Made by a program: the position numbers and the translations under genes. DNA of 34,261 bases, taken from Moraxella bovis. GTDB lineage: Bacteria > Pseudomonadota > Gammaproteobacteria > Pseudomonadales > Moraxellaceae. The stretch is from positions 1 to 34,261 of the forward strand of contig NZ_MUXV01000034.1 of assembly GCF_002014975.1 (NCBI RefSeq), given 5' to 3'. Below are positions 1 to 7,646 of this stretch, piece by piece (the stretch's first letter is position 1; the number at the start of each line of letters is the position of its first letter). The notes below the pieces were generated by a model that was not told the DNA's origin, searched no databases, and saw only the letters and a program-made list of their open reading frames with translations.

Positions 1-231
1 GTGATTGTCATGGACAATGCTCCTTTTCATAAAAACAAAAGAATCCAAAAGCTACTAACCAGGCATGGACATCGTTTATTGTTCTTGCCTCCTTACTCTC
101 CTGACTTAAACCCCATTGAGTATCAATGGAGTCAAGCTAAGTCTTTAAGACAAGGCTGGATGACTGATGATTTGGATGAACTGTTTTGGAACATGGGGGT
201 GTGTGGTGATTTTGTGGTTTGGGGGGTGTAA
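1..231 (+). CDS. IS630-family transposase, C-terminal part (cut by window start)
   Basis: This is the C-terminal end of a DDE transposase of the IS630 (Tc1/mariner-like) family, which cuts and joins the ends of its element. The segment shows the family's hallmark DNAPFHK followed by LPPYSPDLNPIEYQW, which carries the second Asp and the final Glu of the DDE triad. The reading frame is open from the first base of the window, so the real start lies upstream and only about 76 residues are visible. The stop is TAA at 229-231. IS630 elements duplicate TA on insertion, which matters because a MITE-like element flanked by TA sits in the ynfA remnant at about 3.1 kb. Whether the whole transposase is intact cannot be seen. 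Confidence 0.85.
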   Translation: MIVMDNAPFHKNKRIQKLLTRHGHRLLFLPPYSPDLNPIEYQWSQAKSLRQGWMTDDLDELFWNMGVCGDFVVWGV

Positions 232-268
232 CTTAATAATACATTAAATTGATGAACACTTCTTTATT

Positions 269-606
269 TTATTTGGTGTTGCGGTTGGGTTGTAAATTCA
301 AGACATAAAAAGTTTCCTCTTTCCACAATTTGCCTGTATGTATATCGTAAATATGCACTGGGGTTAAATCGTTTTGCCCCAAATTGAATTGTTTAAAAAT
401 TTCGCCACATTGTTGATTTAAAACTTTTTTACCATAAGCTAAAAAAGATACTTTAAAATCTGGCTATCAGGATGATGGGGATTTTGAGCAATCTTAATTT
501 CATTGAGCCGATAAGCACGATAATCAAATAAACCATCATAGCTTGACCCTATTGGATAAACTTTCATACGCCCCAAATCAATGGATGCTGACCAAACTTT
601 TTTCAT
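269..606 (-). pseudogene. Frameshifted small protein gene, possibly Imm11/DUF1629-like
   Basis: The reading frame starts at ATG 606 (MKKVWSASIDLGRMKVYP), with GGAG about 8 bases upstream, and runs into a stop near 455. The next frame continues directly (KVSFLAYGKKVLNQQCGEIF, later FYVLNLQPNRNTK) to a TAA at 269-271. Adding one A to the AAA run near 463 would fuse the two parts into a protein of about 112 residues, so a single-base deletion is the simplest explanation. The layout, with a C-terminal YVLNLQ-type end, loosely recalls the Imm11 (DUF1629) immunity-like family. That is recall only, not a firm assignment. An open frame also extends upstream to 654, but it lacks a ribosome binding site. 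Confidence 0.5.
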
Positions 607-622
607 ATATACTCCAAAAATA

Positions 623-717
623 AGATTGTAGGTTGGACTGAACCGCCGTTCCACCCAACATTTAAACCTAAGCCTTAATTTTGTTGGGTTTCATAAACTC
701 AACCCAACCTACGGTCT
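623..717. repeat. Intergenic repeat with 14-bp imperfect terminal inverted repeats
   Basis: The left end, AGATTGTAGGTTGG at 623-636, pairs with CCAACCTACGGTCT at 704-717 with two mismatches. The interior holds GTTGGGT/ACCCAAC-type segments. It looks like a small non-coding repeat (MITE-like) lying upstream of the frameshifted gene. No second copy was seen in this window. Confidence 0.45.
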
Positions 718-720
718 TGT

Positions 721-783
721 AGGTGCGTATAACGCACCGTTTTGGACTTAGGCTTTGAAATGGTAGGTGTTACGCACCTTACG
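721..783. repeat. GTGCGT...ACGCACC palindromic repeat cluster
   Basis: GGTGCGT at 722-728 pairs with ACGCACC at 732-738, a 7-bp stem with a 3-base loop. A related copy, GTAGGTGTTACGCACCTTACG, broken into units here, lies at 763-783. A third related copy lies at 20498-20523 beside narK, so this is a dispersed intergenic repeat. Confidence 0.55.
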
Positions 784-826
784 CCCAAAAACAAATTTGT
801 AGCCTTTTTAGGTTGTTTGGGTATAG

Positions 827-1648
827 TTAATGTAGCTCCAATTTGACAACTCTTTGATTAAAGTTTTTATAAAAATAAGGCAATTTATATAATAAATTAA
901 AAGGAAAGGGACAGCGATTACCATAATAATCGCTCATATGGTATTCTTTGACAAAATGAATTTTGTGATGCCAGTGTTCAATATCCCGACTATTTAACAT
1001 TGACCAAAGATATTCAGGTTGGTCTTTTGTTTTTGAGACGGCATCGGTTTTTTTGACATTACCGACACCTTTATAATACAACATATCAAAAACAACTTCA
1101 AGATGATTAAAATTATCACATAACAAATCAAAAAATTGACGCACCTTACTTTCATCAAAATACATCAGCACGCCCTCAACAATCACCAAAATTGGCAAAT
1201 CTTTATTTTGAATATACGCCACCCATTCTTTATCAAGCATTGAAAAATCAAGCATATGCACATTGTCTTGGGGTGCGATTAGTTTGCTTCTATAAGCCAT
1301 AGCCATTGACACATCAATATCATACCAAACAATATGGCTTGGACAACCAAGCCGATAAAATCTGGTATCCAGACCTGCACCAATTTGAATAATAATTGCC
1401 TGCGAATGTTTGTTAATAAAGGCAAGTGTCTCATCATCAATTAGTTTTGCTCGTGTGGCAATACCAACTTGTGAAAATGCTGACCGTTTAAATTTGTTAA
1501 AATCATAATCAATTTGTTGAATAAGCTCTAAGGCTTTTTCGTCTTTGATGATGGGGTTTTTGTGCTGGCTTTCAATCGCTTTTGCCCACAATGTAATCAG
1601 CATCGTTTCAGGAATGCCTGCAAGCGTTAAAGTACTTTGTTGGTTCAT
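827..1648 (-). CDS. Class I SAM-dependent methyltransferase, LCMT/PPM1-type family
   Basis: This is a putative S-adenosylmethionine-dependent methyltransferase of the leucine carboxyl methyltransferase (LCMT/Ppm1/Tcmp) superfamily, probably cytoplasmic. Visible features are the N-terminal SALTLAGIPETM-like segment, a conserved ATRAKLIDD stretch, the SAM-binding motif I IIIQIGAGLDTRFYRL, an acidic VWYDIDV that would contact the ribose, and VIVEGVLMYF as motif III/IV. I chose ATG 1648 (MNQQSTLTLAG, 273 residues) because AAGG lies 9 bases upstream. The frame stays open to 1702 but no ribosome binding site precedes that ATG. The natural substrate is unknown: bacterial members methylate carboxyl or hydroxyl groups of small metabolites. 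It stands alone between mobile element remnants. Confidence 0.8.
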   Translation of the reverse strand: MNQQSTLTLAGIPETMLITLWAKAIESQHKNPIIKDEKALELIQQIDYDFNKFKRSAFSQVGIATRAKLIDDETLAFINKHSQAIIIQIGAGLDTRFYRLGCPSHIVWYDIDVSMAMAYRSKLIAPQDNVHMLDFSMLDKEWVAYIQNKDLPILVIVEGVLMYFDESKVRQFFDLLCDNFNHLEVVFDMLYYKGVGNVKKTDAVSKTKDQPEYLWSMLNSRDIEHWHHKIHFVKEYHMSDYYGNRCPFPFNLLYKLPYFYKNFNQRVVKLELH

Positions 1649-1792
1649 TGTTTTTTCCTTATGTTGCGTCTGTATTAAAATCTTGGTCGTATTAGGATTC
1701 ATATACTAAACAAAATGAGCAATGAATGATCCATATTTGTAGTATAGCATAGTTGCTAATCTATGTCAGCCCCATTTTTTACCCTTGAATCA

Positions 1793-2029
1793 TCAAACTA
1801 ACTGCAACACCTTTTGATAATAGACCTCATAAGGTGTTCGCCAATTTAAACATTTTCTAGGTCGCAGATTGAGTTTGGCGACCTTTGTTTGTATGTATTG
1901 ATTGTCCCACTGGTTAATATCAGACCCTTTGGGGAAATATTCTGTTAATAACCCATTGGTGTTTTCATTGCTTCCTCTTTGCCAGGGCTGTCTTGGTGGT
2001 GGAAAGTGGATACACCCCACAAACCCCAA
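1793..2029 (-). pseudogene. IS30-family transposase, C-terminal fragment
   Basis: The translation contains RQPWQRGSNENTNGLL, then YFPKGSD, then LNLRPRKCLNWRTPYE. This is the highly conserved C-terminal block of IS30-family transposases, including the catalytic Glu in NENTNG. Only about 70 of the roughly 300-350 residues remain; upstream the similarity is lost at about 2000, close to the IS1-family element that starts at 2065. The stop at 1793-1795 appears to be the native end, since typical family spacing to the element end follows. It is inactive as it stands. Confidence 0.8.
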
Positions 2030-2064
2030 ATATGCTACAATACCCTAACATTCATTAAATAGAG

Positions 2065-2842
2065 GGCATTGTTAAATCAAAATACACACCTCAAACTACC
2101 ATTCCACTTAGCAAACAGTAAGCTCAGTGTATTTTCTATCATCTTTTGGCATTTAGAATAGCATTTGGTTTTACGTTTAAACCTTGCGGTAAAATGCCTA
2201 ATCAGACTGTTATAGCCCTCTATGGTAAACGTTTGAGCTTTACTGGTTAGGTGTTTGTGTATGGGTATGATTTCTTGATAAGACTTTCAGTAATCAGAGC
2301 AAAACAGTTTTATGTTGTTTGGGTTTAGGTTGTTGTACAGTCTTTCAAAGGTTTTACTGTCTCGCTTACCACAAACAAAGCCTAAGAGTTGTTTGGTGTC
2401 TTCCGTCAATGGCAATCCACGTCTAACGGTAGTTTTTTAAACTTAGTGTAACTGTGAATCTCATCAAGTTCGACAATGTCAATAAGCTTGGTATTATCGG
2501 AGGTGATTTCATGTTGTTCACCTAATTGCTTAACCCATTGATAGACTGTACCATACTAATATTTAGCACTCTACCAATGGAGCGAAAGCCTAAGCCTTCA
2601 AGATACATATCTATTGCCATTTTTTTAATGTCATCGCTCTTATATGAGGCATGTTTGTGTACAGAGAAATAACAACAGTCTTTGCACTTATAGCGTTGCT
2701 TACCATTATTAAAACCTGCTTTAACAAAAGAGGGTGATTGACACTTAGGGCAATGGGTGAATATTTGGCTCATTGGGTGTTTGCTTTGCTTATGATAGAC
2801 TGAGTGGGTATTTTAGCTTGGGTATTGTTGTTTAACAATGCC
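2065..2842 (-). mobile_element. Decayed IS1-family insertion sequence (about 778 bp)
   Basis: The ends form terminal inverted repeats: GGCATTGTTAAA at 2065-2076 matches perfectly the reverse complement of 2831-2842, and similarity continues for 19 of 23 bases. The length, about 778 bp, fits IS1 (about 770 bp). Inside, on the minus strand, are an InsA-like zinc-ribbon protein and the broken remains of the InsB catalytic region. No clear target duplication was found, since the flanks differ, so a later rearrangement at one edge is possible. Confidence 0.8.
2077..2773 (-). pseudogene. IS1-family transposase (InsA/InsB-like), multiply disrupted
   Basis: The first part from ATG 2773 reads MSQIFTHCPKCQSPSFVKAG and then CKDCC, a CxxC...CxxC zinc ribbon followed by an HTH-like segment (MYLEGLGFRSIGRVLNIS), as in InsA of IS1. 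After a frameshift near 2545 the next frame reads VYQWVKQLGEQHEI...VELDEIHSY, the InsB start with its catalytic Asp. Another frame change near 2430 leads into a segment with an in-frame TGA after CSDY, then FTIEGYNSLIRHFTARFKRK and a native-looking stop at 2077-2079. At least two frameshifts and one nonsense change make this transposase inactive. The InsA-like part alone spans 2522-2773. Confidence 0.8.
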
Positions 2843-2866
2843 GAATAATTTTTACCCAAAGATACT

Positions 2867-2967
2867 AGAGTTCTTGCGAAATTCAAAAATTTTGGCTTGC
2901 AAACCTTGATTTTATTAGATTTGGAATTTTGACAAGTTCAATAAAATCGTAATTTCGCAAGAGGTCT
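2867..2967. mobile_element. MITE-like element, 101 bp, 17-bp terminal inverted repeats
   Basis: The left end AGAGTTCTTGCGAAATT (2867-2883) matches the reverse complement of the right end (2951-2967, AGACCTCTTGCGAAATT) at 15 of 17 positions. ACT lies directly on both sides (2864-2866 and 2968-2970), consistent with a 3-bp target duplication. The interior is AT-rich and non-coding. The end sequence recalls those of some IS5-group elements in Neisseria, which is a family guess only. It sits immediately upstream of the ynfA remnant. Confidence 0.65.
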
Positions 2968-2972
2968 ACTTT

Positions 2973-3425
2973 ATGGATTTTTCTATTCATGCTCTCGCCA
3001 AAACCTTGCTGTTATTTGTCATGACGGCGCTTTGTGAGATTTTGGGGTGTTATTTTCCTTATTTGATTTTAAATAGACTTCCTGCAAAACCCTAAATTAA
3101 AGAAAACCGTTCGCCTTGAGCTTGTCGAACCATAACGGTTTTCCGCCACCCGCAGGCATAGCTCAGGGCGAACGGAAAACTAGTTTTGCAGGAAGTTTAA
3201 TGAGTAAAAAACATTGACTTTGGGCACTGACCGCTATGAGTTCGCTTGCCTTTGTACATCTTTTGATCTTGCACCCTGATGCATCGCAAGATTTATGTCA
3301 TGTATGGTGGTGCGTATGTTGCCGCAGCATTGGCATGGCTAAAAATCTCTTTGACAGCATGGGGTATGGCAGGCGGATTTATGGTGCCACTTAGGGTGTT
3401 GATTATCATTGTTCGGCCAAGATGA
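2973..3425 (+). pseudogene. ynfA: ynfA-family small membrane protein, disrupted by a MITE and a frameshift
   Basis: Pieces in order reconstruct a YnfA/UPF0060 inner-membrane protein of about 108 residues. The N-terminal part (2973-3075) reads KTLLLFVMTALCEILGCYFP then YLILN, the family's first helix and its CEIxGCY signature. A 120-bp inverted-repeat element (3076-3197) then interrupts it. The middle part (about 3221-3286) reads WALTAMSSLAFVHLLILHPD. After a frameshift near 3288 the last part (to TGA 3423-3425) reads KIYVMYGGAYVAAALAWLKI and ends IIIVRPR. YnfA proteins have four transmembrane helices; the function is not well established, and some are SMR-like exporters. The gene cannot give a normal product here. 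Confidence 0.85.
3076..3197. mobile_element. MITE-like insertion within ynfA, with TA on both sides
   Basis: ACTTCCTGCAAAAC at 3077-3090 is perfectly inverted at 3183-3196. The dinucleotide TA flanks the element at 3074-3075 and 3198-3199, as expected for Tc1/mariner-IS630 type transposition. Inside is a REP-like palindromic stretch (about 3106-3180) with CCGTTCGCC and CTTGAGCTTGTCGAA segments. The interior is shared with the element at 8259-8371. It breaks the ynfA reading frame. Confidence 0.75.
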
Positions 3426-3480
3426 GTTTGGGGAAATTAAGACACGCCAAAAGGGATGTAAAAATTATATAAAATTACCA

Positions 3481-3518
3481 TTGATTTTTGGGCGAATTGC
3501 AATTCGCCCAAAAATCAA
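3481..3518. terminator. Perfect 38-bp palindrome, likely bidirectional terminator
   Basis: The 18 bases at 3481-3498 (TTGATTTTTGGGCGAATT) are exactly complementary to 3501-3518, with GC at the centre, so the whole 38 bp is a perfect palindrome. The arms begin with T runs in either direction, as expected of a bidirectional rho-independent terminator between rpoD (minus) and the ynfA remnant (plus). Confidence 0.75.
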
Positions 3519-3594
3519 CACTTTACCACAGGGCAAATGTAATTTGTTCCTACAAATCCGCCCAAAGGTATGGTTGATTAACAATACCGAAAAA

Positions 3595-5454
3595 TCAATC
3601 ACTTTCCAAGAACGAACGCAAATGCTCAGAGCGAGATGGGTGGCGAAGTTTGCGTAGGGCTTTGGCTTCTATCTGACGGATACGCTCACGAGTAACATCG
3701 AACTGCTTGCCCACTTCTTCTAAGGTGTGGTCGGACGCCATGTCAATGCCAAACCGCATTTTTAACACTTTGGCTTCACGTTCGGTTAGGTTGTCCAGCA
3801 CTTCTCGGGTGGCTTCACGCAAGCCTTCGGCAGTGGCACTCTCAACAGGACTTGAAATGGTGCTGTCTTCGATGAAGTCGCCTAGGTGGCTGTCTTCATC
3901 ATCACCGATGGGGGTTTCCATGGAAATCGGCTCTTTGGCGATTTTTAGGACTTTACGTACTTTGGCTTCGTCCATATCTAAGCGTTCGCCCAGCTCTTCG
4001 GGGGTGGGTTCACGCCCCATTTCTTGGAGTAGCTGACGGCTGACACGGTTGATTTTGTTAATCGTCTCAATCATGTGTACAGGGATACGAATGGTGCGTG
4101 CTTGGTCAGCGATGGAGCGAGTGATGGCTTGACGAATCCACCATGTGGCATAGGTTGAGAATTTATAACCACGGCGGTATTCAAATTTGTCTACCGCTTT
4201 CATAAGACCGATGTTACCTTCTTGGATAAGGTCAAGGAACTGTAAGCCACGGTTGGTGTATTTTTTGGCGATGGAGATAACCAAACGTAAGTTGGCTTCG
4301 ACCATGTCTTTTTTGGCACGACGGGCTTTGGCTTCCCCGATTGCCATTTGGCGAGCCACGGCTTTCATGTCTTTGATGTTTATTTGTAGGTTTTCTTCGT
4401 GTGCCAAGATTTTCTTTTGCAAGGCAACAACATCAGGCATCACCGCTTCTAAGGTGCCAGCAAAGGCAGGTTTGCCATCAATACGGTGAGCCAGCCAGTC
4501 AATGTTGGTCTCGTTACTGGGGAAGGTTTTTTTGAACTCATCAAAGGGCATTTTGCCTTTACGGATAACCAAACGCATGATTTGGCGTTCGGTGGTACGC
4601 ACGTCTTCATAGACTTCACGCATGAGTGCCATGATTTGGTCAGATAGGCGGTTGTTGAGTTTTAAGAGCATAAAGCGAGTGGCAAGCTCATCATAGGCGG
4701 CTTTGGCTTTTTCGCTGTTACGCCCATGTTTTTCAAGCATTTTTTTGGCATTGTCAAACAGGCTTTGAATTTCATCAAAGCGGGCTTTGACTTCTTCAGG
4801 GTCAAGACTGCTGTCATCGCTGTCAGCGTCCATACTCATGCCGTTGTCATCATCGTCTTCGTCTTCGGTGTCGCTGTCATCATCGGCTTCACTGATTTTT
4901 AGGTTAATCTCTGTGTCGCTCTCTTGGATTTCAAAATCGCTGTCATCTAGGGATAAAAAGCCTGTGACCACATCGGAGATTTTTTTCTCGCCCGTTTGTA
5001 CTTGTGCGTATTCATCAAGCACAAACTTGACCGTGCCAGGCCAGTACGCCATGATGTACTGTACTTCTCGAGTGCCTTCTTCGATGCGTTTAGCAATGCT
5101 AATCTCGCCATCTCGAGAGAGCAAGTCCACTGTCCCCATCTCACGCATGTACATCCGCACAGGGTCGGTGGTACGCCCCGGTTCGGTCTCAACGCTGGCT
5201 AATACCGCCGCCGCTTCATCGGCTGCCATGTCGTCATCACTGCCCGAGTTTGCCAAAATGATGTCGTCTTCATCAGGGGCGACTTCATAAATGGCAATAC
5301 CCACGTCTGTCAGCATGGCGATGATGTCTTCTACTTGGTCGCTTTCGGTGACGGATTCGGGCAGTTGGTCGTTAATCTCGGCATAGGTCAGATAGCCTTG
5401 CTCTTTGCCAAGCTGAATAAGGGCGGCTAATTGGGAAGTAGAATGTTCGCTCAT
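3595..5454 (-). CDS. rpoD: RNA polymerase primary sigma factor RpoD (sigma-70)
   Basis: The primary sigma factor directs core RNA polymerase to housekeeping promoters. From N to C it shows region 1.1 (about 1-80), region 1.2 ([20 protein letters not shown]), a non-conserved region with a strongly acidic Asp/Glu/Ser run (about residues 185-225), region 2 ([20 protein letters not shown], then [20 protein letters not shown] and [12 protein letters not shown]), region 3 ([14 protein letters not shown]) and region 4 with the -35-binding helix ([20 protein letters not shown]). The length of 619 residues is normal. I chose ATG 5454 (MSEHSTSQL). A longer TTG-initiated frame to 5493 overlaps the -10 element at 5493-5498, so it would start at or upstream of the transcription start. 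Confidence 0.97.
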   Translation of the reverse strand: MSEHSTSQLAALIQLGKEQGYLTYAEINDQLPESVTESDQVEDIIAMLTDVGIAIYEVAPDEDDIILANSGSDDDMAADEAAAVLASVETEPGRTTDPVRMYMREMGTVDLLSRDGEISIAKRIEEGTREVQYIMAYWPGTVKFVLDEYAQVQTGEKKISDVVTGFLSLDDSDFEIQESDTEINLKISEADDDSDTEDEDDDDNGMSMDADSDDSSLDPEEVKARFDEIQSLFDNAKKMLEKHGRNSEKAKAAYDELATRFMLLKLNNRLSDQIMALMREVYEDVRTTERQIMRLVIRKGKMPFDEFKKTFPSNETNIDWLAHRIDGKPAFAGTLEAVMPDVVALQKKILAHEENLQINIKDMKAVARQMAIGEAKARRAKKDMVEANLRLVISIAKKYTNRGLQFLDLIQEGNIGLMKAVDKFEYRRGYKFSTYATWWIRQAITRSIADQARTIRIPVHMIETINKINRVSRQLLQEMGREPTPEELGERLDMDEAKVRKVLKIAKEPISMETPIGDDEDSHLGDFIEDSTISSPVESATAEGLREATREVLDNLTEREAKVLKMRFGIDMASDHTLEEVGKQFDVTRERIRQIEAKALRKLRHPSRSEHLRSFLESD

Positions 5455-5492
5455 GGGTTCTCGCTCATGCCTAAAAGTGATTGAAACGGTCA

Positions 5493-5501
5493 ATTATAAC
5501 A
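5493..5501 (-). promoter_or_regulatory. Extended -10 promoter of rpoD
   Basis: Read on the minus strand this is TGTTATAAT, a consensus TATAAT with the TGn extension. There is no recognisable -35 at the expected distance (5516-5521), which is common for extended -10 promoters. It lies about 40 bases upstream of the chosen rpoD start. Confidence 0.65.
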
Positions 5502-5633
5502 CAGTTGAGTGCTAAATGGGGGTTGGGCTTGATTTTTTAAAGGGGGTATAAAAGGCGTGTGATAAATTTTAAAAATCATGCTCTAATCTCGACTTAAAAT
5601 GCATCGTTTTATAAAAGCAGGCACGTCAAACCA

Positions 5634-6920
5634 TCAAGATTTTAACCCCATCGCATAGGTAGCAACCATCGGTTTGACAAAGGGGATTTTGTCAAAGGCA
5701 ATCAGTCCGACATTGCGAGCGACTTTCATGACAGGGTTGGTGCTGGTAAAACTGCCAACAACGGTATCGCAGAATTTAATCACTCGCTTTTGGTCGGTTT
5801 GGCGGGATTGCTCATAACCTAGCAGGCGGGTCTGGCTGCCAAAGTCGGGGGTGGTCATGCCAAATTTACCGCTTTTGGCGTTTTGTAAGTTCTCGCCCAA
5901 AAGTTTGGCAAGAGCGTAGGCGTCTCTTAGGCATAGATTAAAGCCTTGACCTGCCACAGGGTGTAGTGTGTGAGCGGCATTGCCCATGAGTACACAGCGA
6001 CCGACGACCTGCCGATGAGCTAATACTTTGGTCAAAGGGTATGCCCCACGCCTGCCTGCTTGTACAAACTGCCCTGCATCTGTGCCAAAGACTTGTTGCA
6101 ATGTCGCCAAAAAGTGAGCGTCATCATGCAAGTAGGCGTGTTCATCGCCTTTTGGGCAGATAAAGACGACCGAACGGCGATATTTGCCATCTGCACTGTC
6201 GGGTAGGGGTAGCACCGCCAACGGTCCGGCAGGGCTGAATTTTTCAATGGCGACATGCTTGTGTGGCGTGTCTGTCTCAACCACACCAACGATACCCACT
6301 TGCCTATAATCATGACTGTCCGCTCCTATGCCGAGCATGTAGCGAGCAGGCGAGTGCTGACCATCGCACGCCACAACCAGTGGGGCGGATAGCTGAATAG
6401 TACCGTTGTCTGTTTTGTCATCTTGGCTGATGGCAGTAACATGAGCCATGTCGTCATCTTGGTCGATGGCGGTCACTTGGGTGTTATCATGCAGGCGGAT
6501 ATAGGGGCTTGCCTTGACCGCTTGGAGCAGTACCCGTCCTAGCCATGCGTTTTCCATGACAAAACCAAAGCTCTCAACGTTCTCCGCCTGTTTATCAAGT
6601 GTCGCCCGCCCAAAGCTACCAAGCTCGCTAATTAACACCTTGTCAATACGGCAGGCATGGCTGTCCAATTCATCCCACAGCCCAATCTCATGATAAATCT
6701 GCACGCTACGCCTAGACAAAGCGGTGTTGCGACTGTCCAGATAGGATTGGCGTTCATGGTCTTGGTCGGGGGCGATGGTCGGGTATTTGACCGTCTCCAA
6801 CAGCGTGCTATAAATGCCTTGATGAGCCAAAAGCAGGGCAAAGGACAGTCCGACATGACCGCCACCGATGACGATGACGTGGTTATGCTCGGGTGGGGTA
6901 TCGGGGTGTGGGGCTGTCAT
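5634..6920 (-). CDS. ubiH: UbiH-type FAD-dependent ubiquinone biosynthesis hydroxylase
   Basis: This is a flavoprotein aromatic hydroxylase of the UbiH/UbiF/VisC/COQ6 family, acting in ubiquinone synthesis on the inner face of the inner membrane. It has the N-terminal FAD-binding GGGHVG (residues 19-24) in HVIVIGGGHVGLSFALLLAH, a mid-protein LVVACDGQHSPAR (the DG motif that contacts FAD and NADPH), and LMGNAAHTLHPVAGQGFNLC near residue 320. The GN in place of the more usual GD at that motif is also what I recall of E. coli UbiH, which favours ubiH over ubiF or ubiI. The length of 428 residues is slightly above typical (about 390-400). The start ATG 6920 has only a weak GCGAG ahead of it. It lies downstream of the 275-bp repeat and is transcribed away from ybaB. 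Confidence 0.88.
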   Translation of the reverse strand: MTAPHPDTPPEHNHVIVIGGGHVGLSFALLLAHQGIYSTLLETVKYPTIAPDQDHERQSYLDSRNTALSRRSVQIYHEIGLWDELDSHACRIDKVLISELGSFGRATLDKQAENVESFGFVMENAWLGRVLLQAVKASPYIRLHDNTQVTAIDQDDDMAHVTAISQDDKTDNGTIQLSAPLVVACDGQHSPARYMLGIGADSHDYRQVGIVGVVETDTPHKHVAIEKFSPAGPLAVLPLPDSADGKYRRSVVFICPKGDEHAYLHDDAHFLATLQQVFGTDAGQFVQAGRRGAYPLTKVLAHRQVVGRCVLMGNAAHTLHPVAGQGFNLCLRDAYALAKLLGENLQNAKSGKFGMTTPDFGSQTRLLGYEQSRQTDQKRVIKFCDTVVGSFTSTNPVMKVARNVGLIAFDKIPFVKPMVATYAMGLKS

Positions 6921-6953
6921 GACTGTCTCGCTGGATAAATGGATGGTGTATTA

Positions 6954-7228
6954 GGGCGTGTTGAATGTTGGTATTTGTAATGAAAATGCCTGTTTAAAAA
7001 AGCAGGGGAGTCGCCCGTTTTTCAAGGAAAAAGTGAAGTTTGATGGTCATTCTATCAAACGAACGTCTGACGATGAAAAAAATCCGACCACTTAATTTAA
7101 AGAAATTAAGGTAAAATCTTGACAATTTACACGATCAAGTGGTCGGATAGCCATTTTCATGCAAAAATGGATTAAAGCGTTAAATTATACCATATTCTAC
7201 AAAAATGTTATCAATGTTCAACACGCTC
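6954..7228. mobile_element. 275-bp MITE-like element between ubiH and ybaB
   Basis: The left end GGGCGTGTTGAATGTTG (from 6954) pairs with the right end CAATGTTCAACACGC (7212-7226), sharing an inverted GCGTGTTGAA core. A second perfect inverted repeat lies inside: ATCCGACCACTT at 7082-7093 against AAGTGGTCGGAT at 7137-7148. The last 80 or so bases near 7228 closely match, in opposite orientation, the repeat beginning at 34172, including a 21-bp identical run (7204-7224 against 34175-34195). Small open frames inside (for example MKMAIRPLDRVNCQDF on the minus strand) suggest an internally deleted insertion sequence. The parent IS family was not recognised. Confidence 0.65.
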
Positions 7229-7260
7229 CATGATAACAATTTCCCATTAAGTTAAAATTT

Positions 7261-7269
7261 TGTTATAAT
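7261..7269 (+). promoter_or_regulatory. Extended -10 promoter of ybaB-recR
   Basis: TGTTATAAT (TGn plus TATAAT at 7264-7269) lies about 45 bases upstream of the ybaB start. The -35 is poor. It falls just beyond the right end of the 275-bp element, so that element may contribute the region upstream of the promoter. Confidence 0.55.
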
Positions 7270-7313
7270 GGCTAACCATATTACCCAAAATTTATTATCC
7301 TTTGGAGTTTATG

Positions 7314-7646
7314 ATGAACATTCAAGCACTCATGCAACAAGCCCAAGCCATGCAAAAGCAGGTTGAGCAAAACGTCGAATCCGCCAAAAAAACCCTTGCC
7401 CAAAAAGAAGTTCAAGGCGAAGCAGGCAACGGACTGGTAAAAGTGACCATGACAGGTCGCCATGTGGTCAAACGCCTATCTATCGACCCAAGTTTGATGG
7501 ATGATGAGCCTGACATGATTGAAGATTTGGTGGCGGCCGCCATTAATGATGCGGTACGTCAAGCAGATGAGCTATCAGAGGAAATCATGGCGGGGGCGAC
7601 CACAGGCATGGGTCTGCCCAAGGGCATGCAAGGATTGTTCGGTTAA
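7314..7646 (+). CDS. ybaB: YbaB/EbfC family nucleoid-associated protein
   Basis: This is a small DNA-binding protein of the YbaB/EbfC family (110 residues), which forms dimers and coats DNA in the nucleoid. It shows the family layout: a Met/Gln/Ala-rich N-terminal helix ([16 protein letters not shown]), the central [16 protein letters not shown], ending in a helix with a Gly/Met-rich tail ([14 protein letters not shown]). I chose ATG 7314 because GGAG at 7304-7307 is spaced 6 bases from it; ATG 7311 is in frame but only 3 bases away. Its TAA overlaps the recR ATG by one base, and ybaB-recR is a classical pair, often behind dnaX, which is absent here. Confidence 0.92.
   Translation: MNIQALMQQAQAMQKQVEQNVESAKKTLAQKEVQGEAGNGLVKVTMTGRHVVKRLSIDPSLMDDEPDMIEDLVAAAINDAVRQADELSEEIMAGATTGMGLPKGMQGLFG

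Noticed and set aside
4787..5290. A 167-codon plus-strand frame opposite rpoD
   Set aside because: Serine-rich mirror of the acidic rpoD coding sequence, with no start signal or recognisable domain.
5455..5493. N-terminal extension of rpoD from a TTG at 5493
   Set aside because: The TTG overlaps the extended -10 element, so it would lie at or before the transcription start; ATG 5454 gives the normal RpoD N-terminus.
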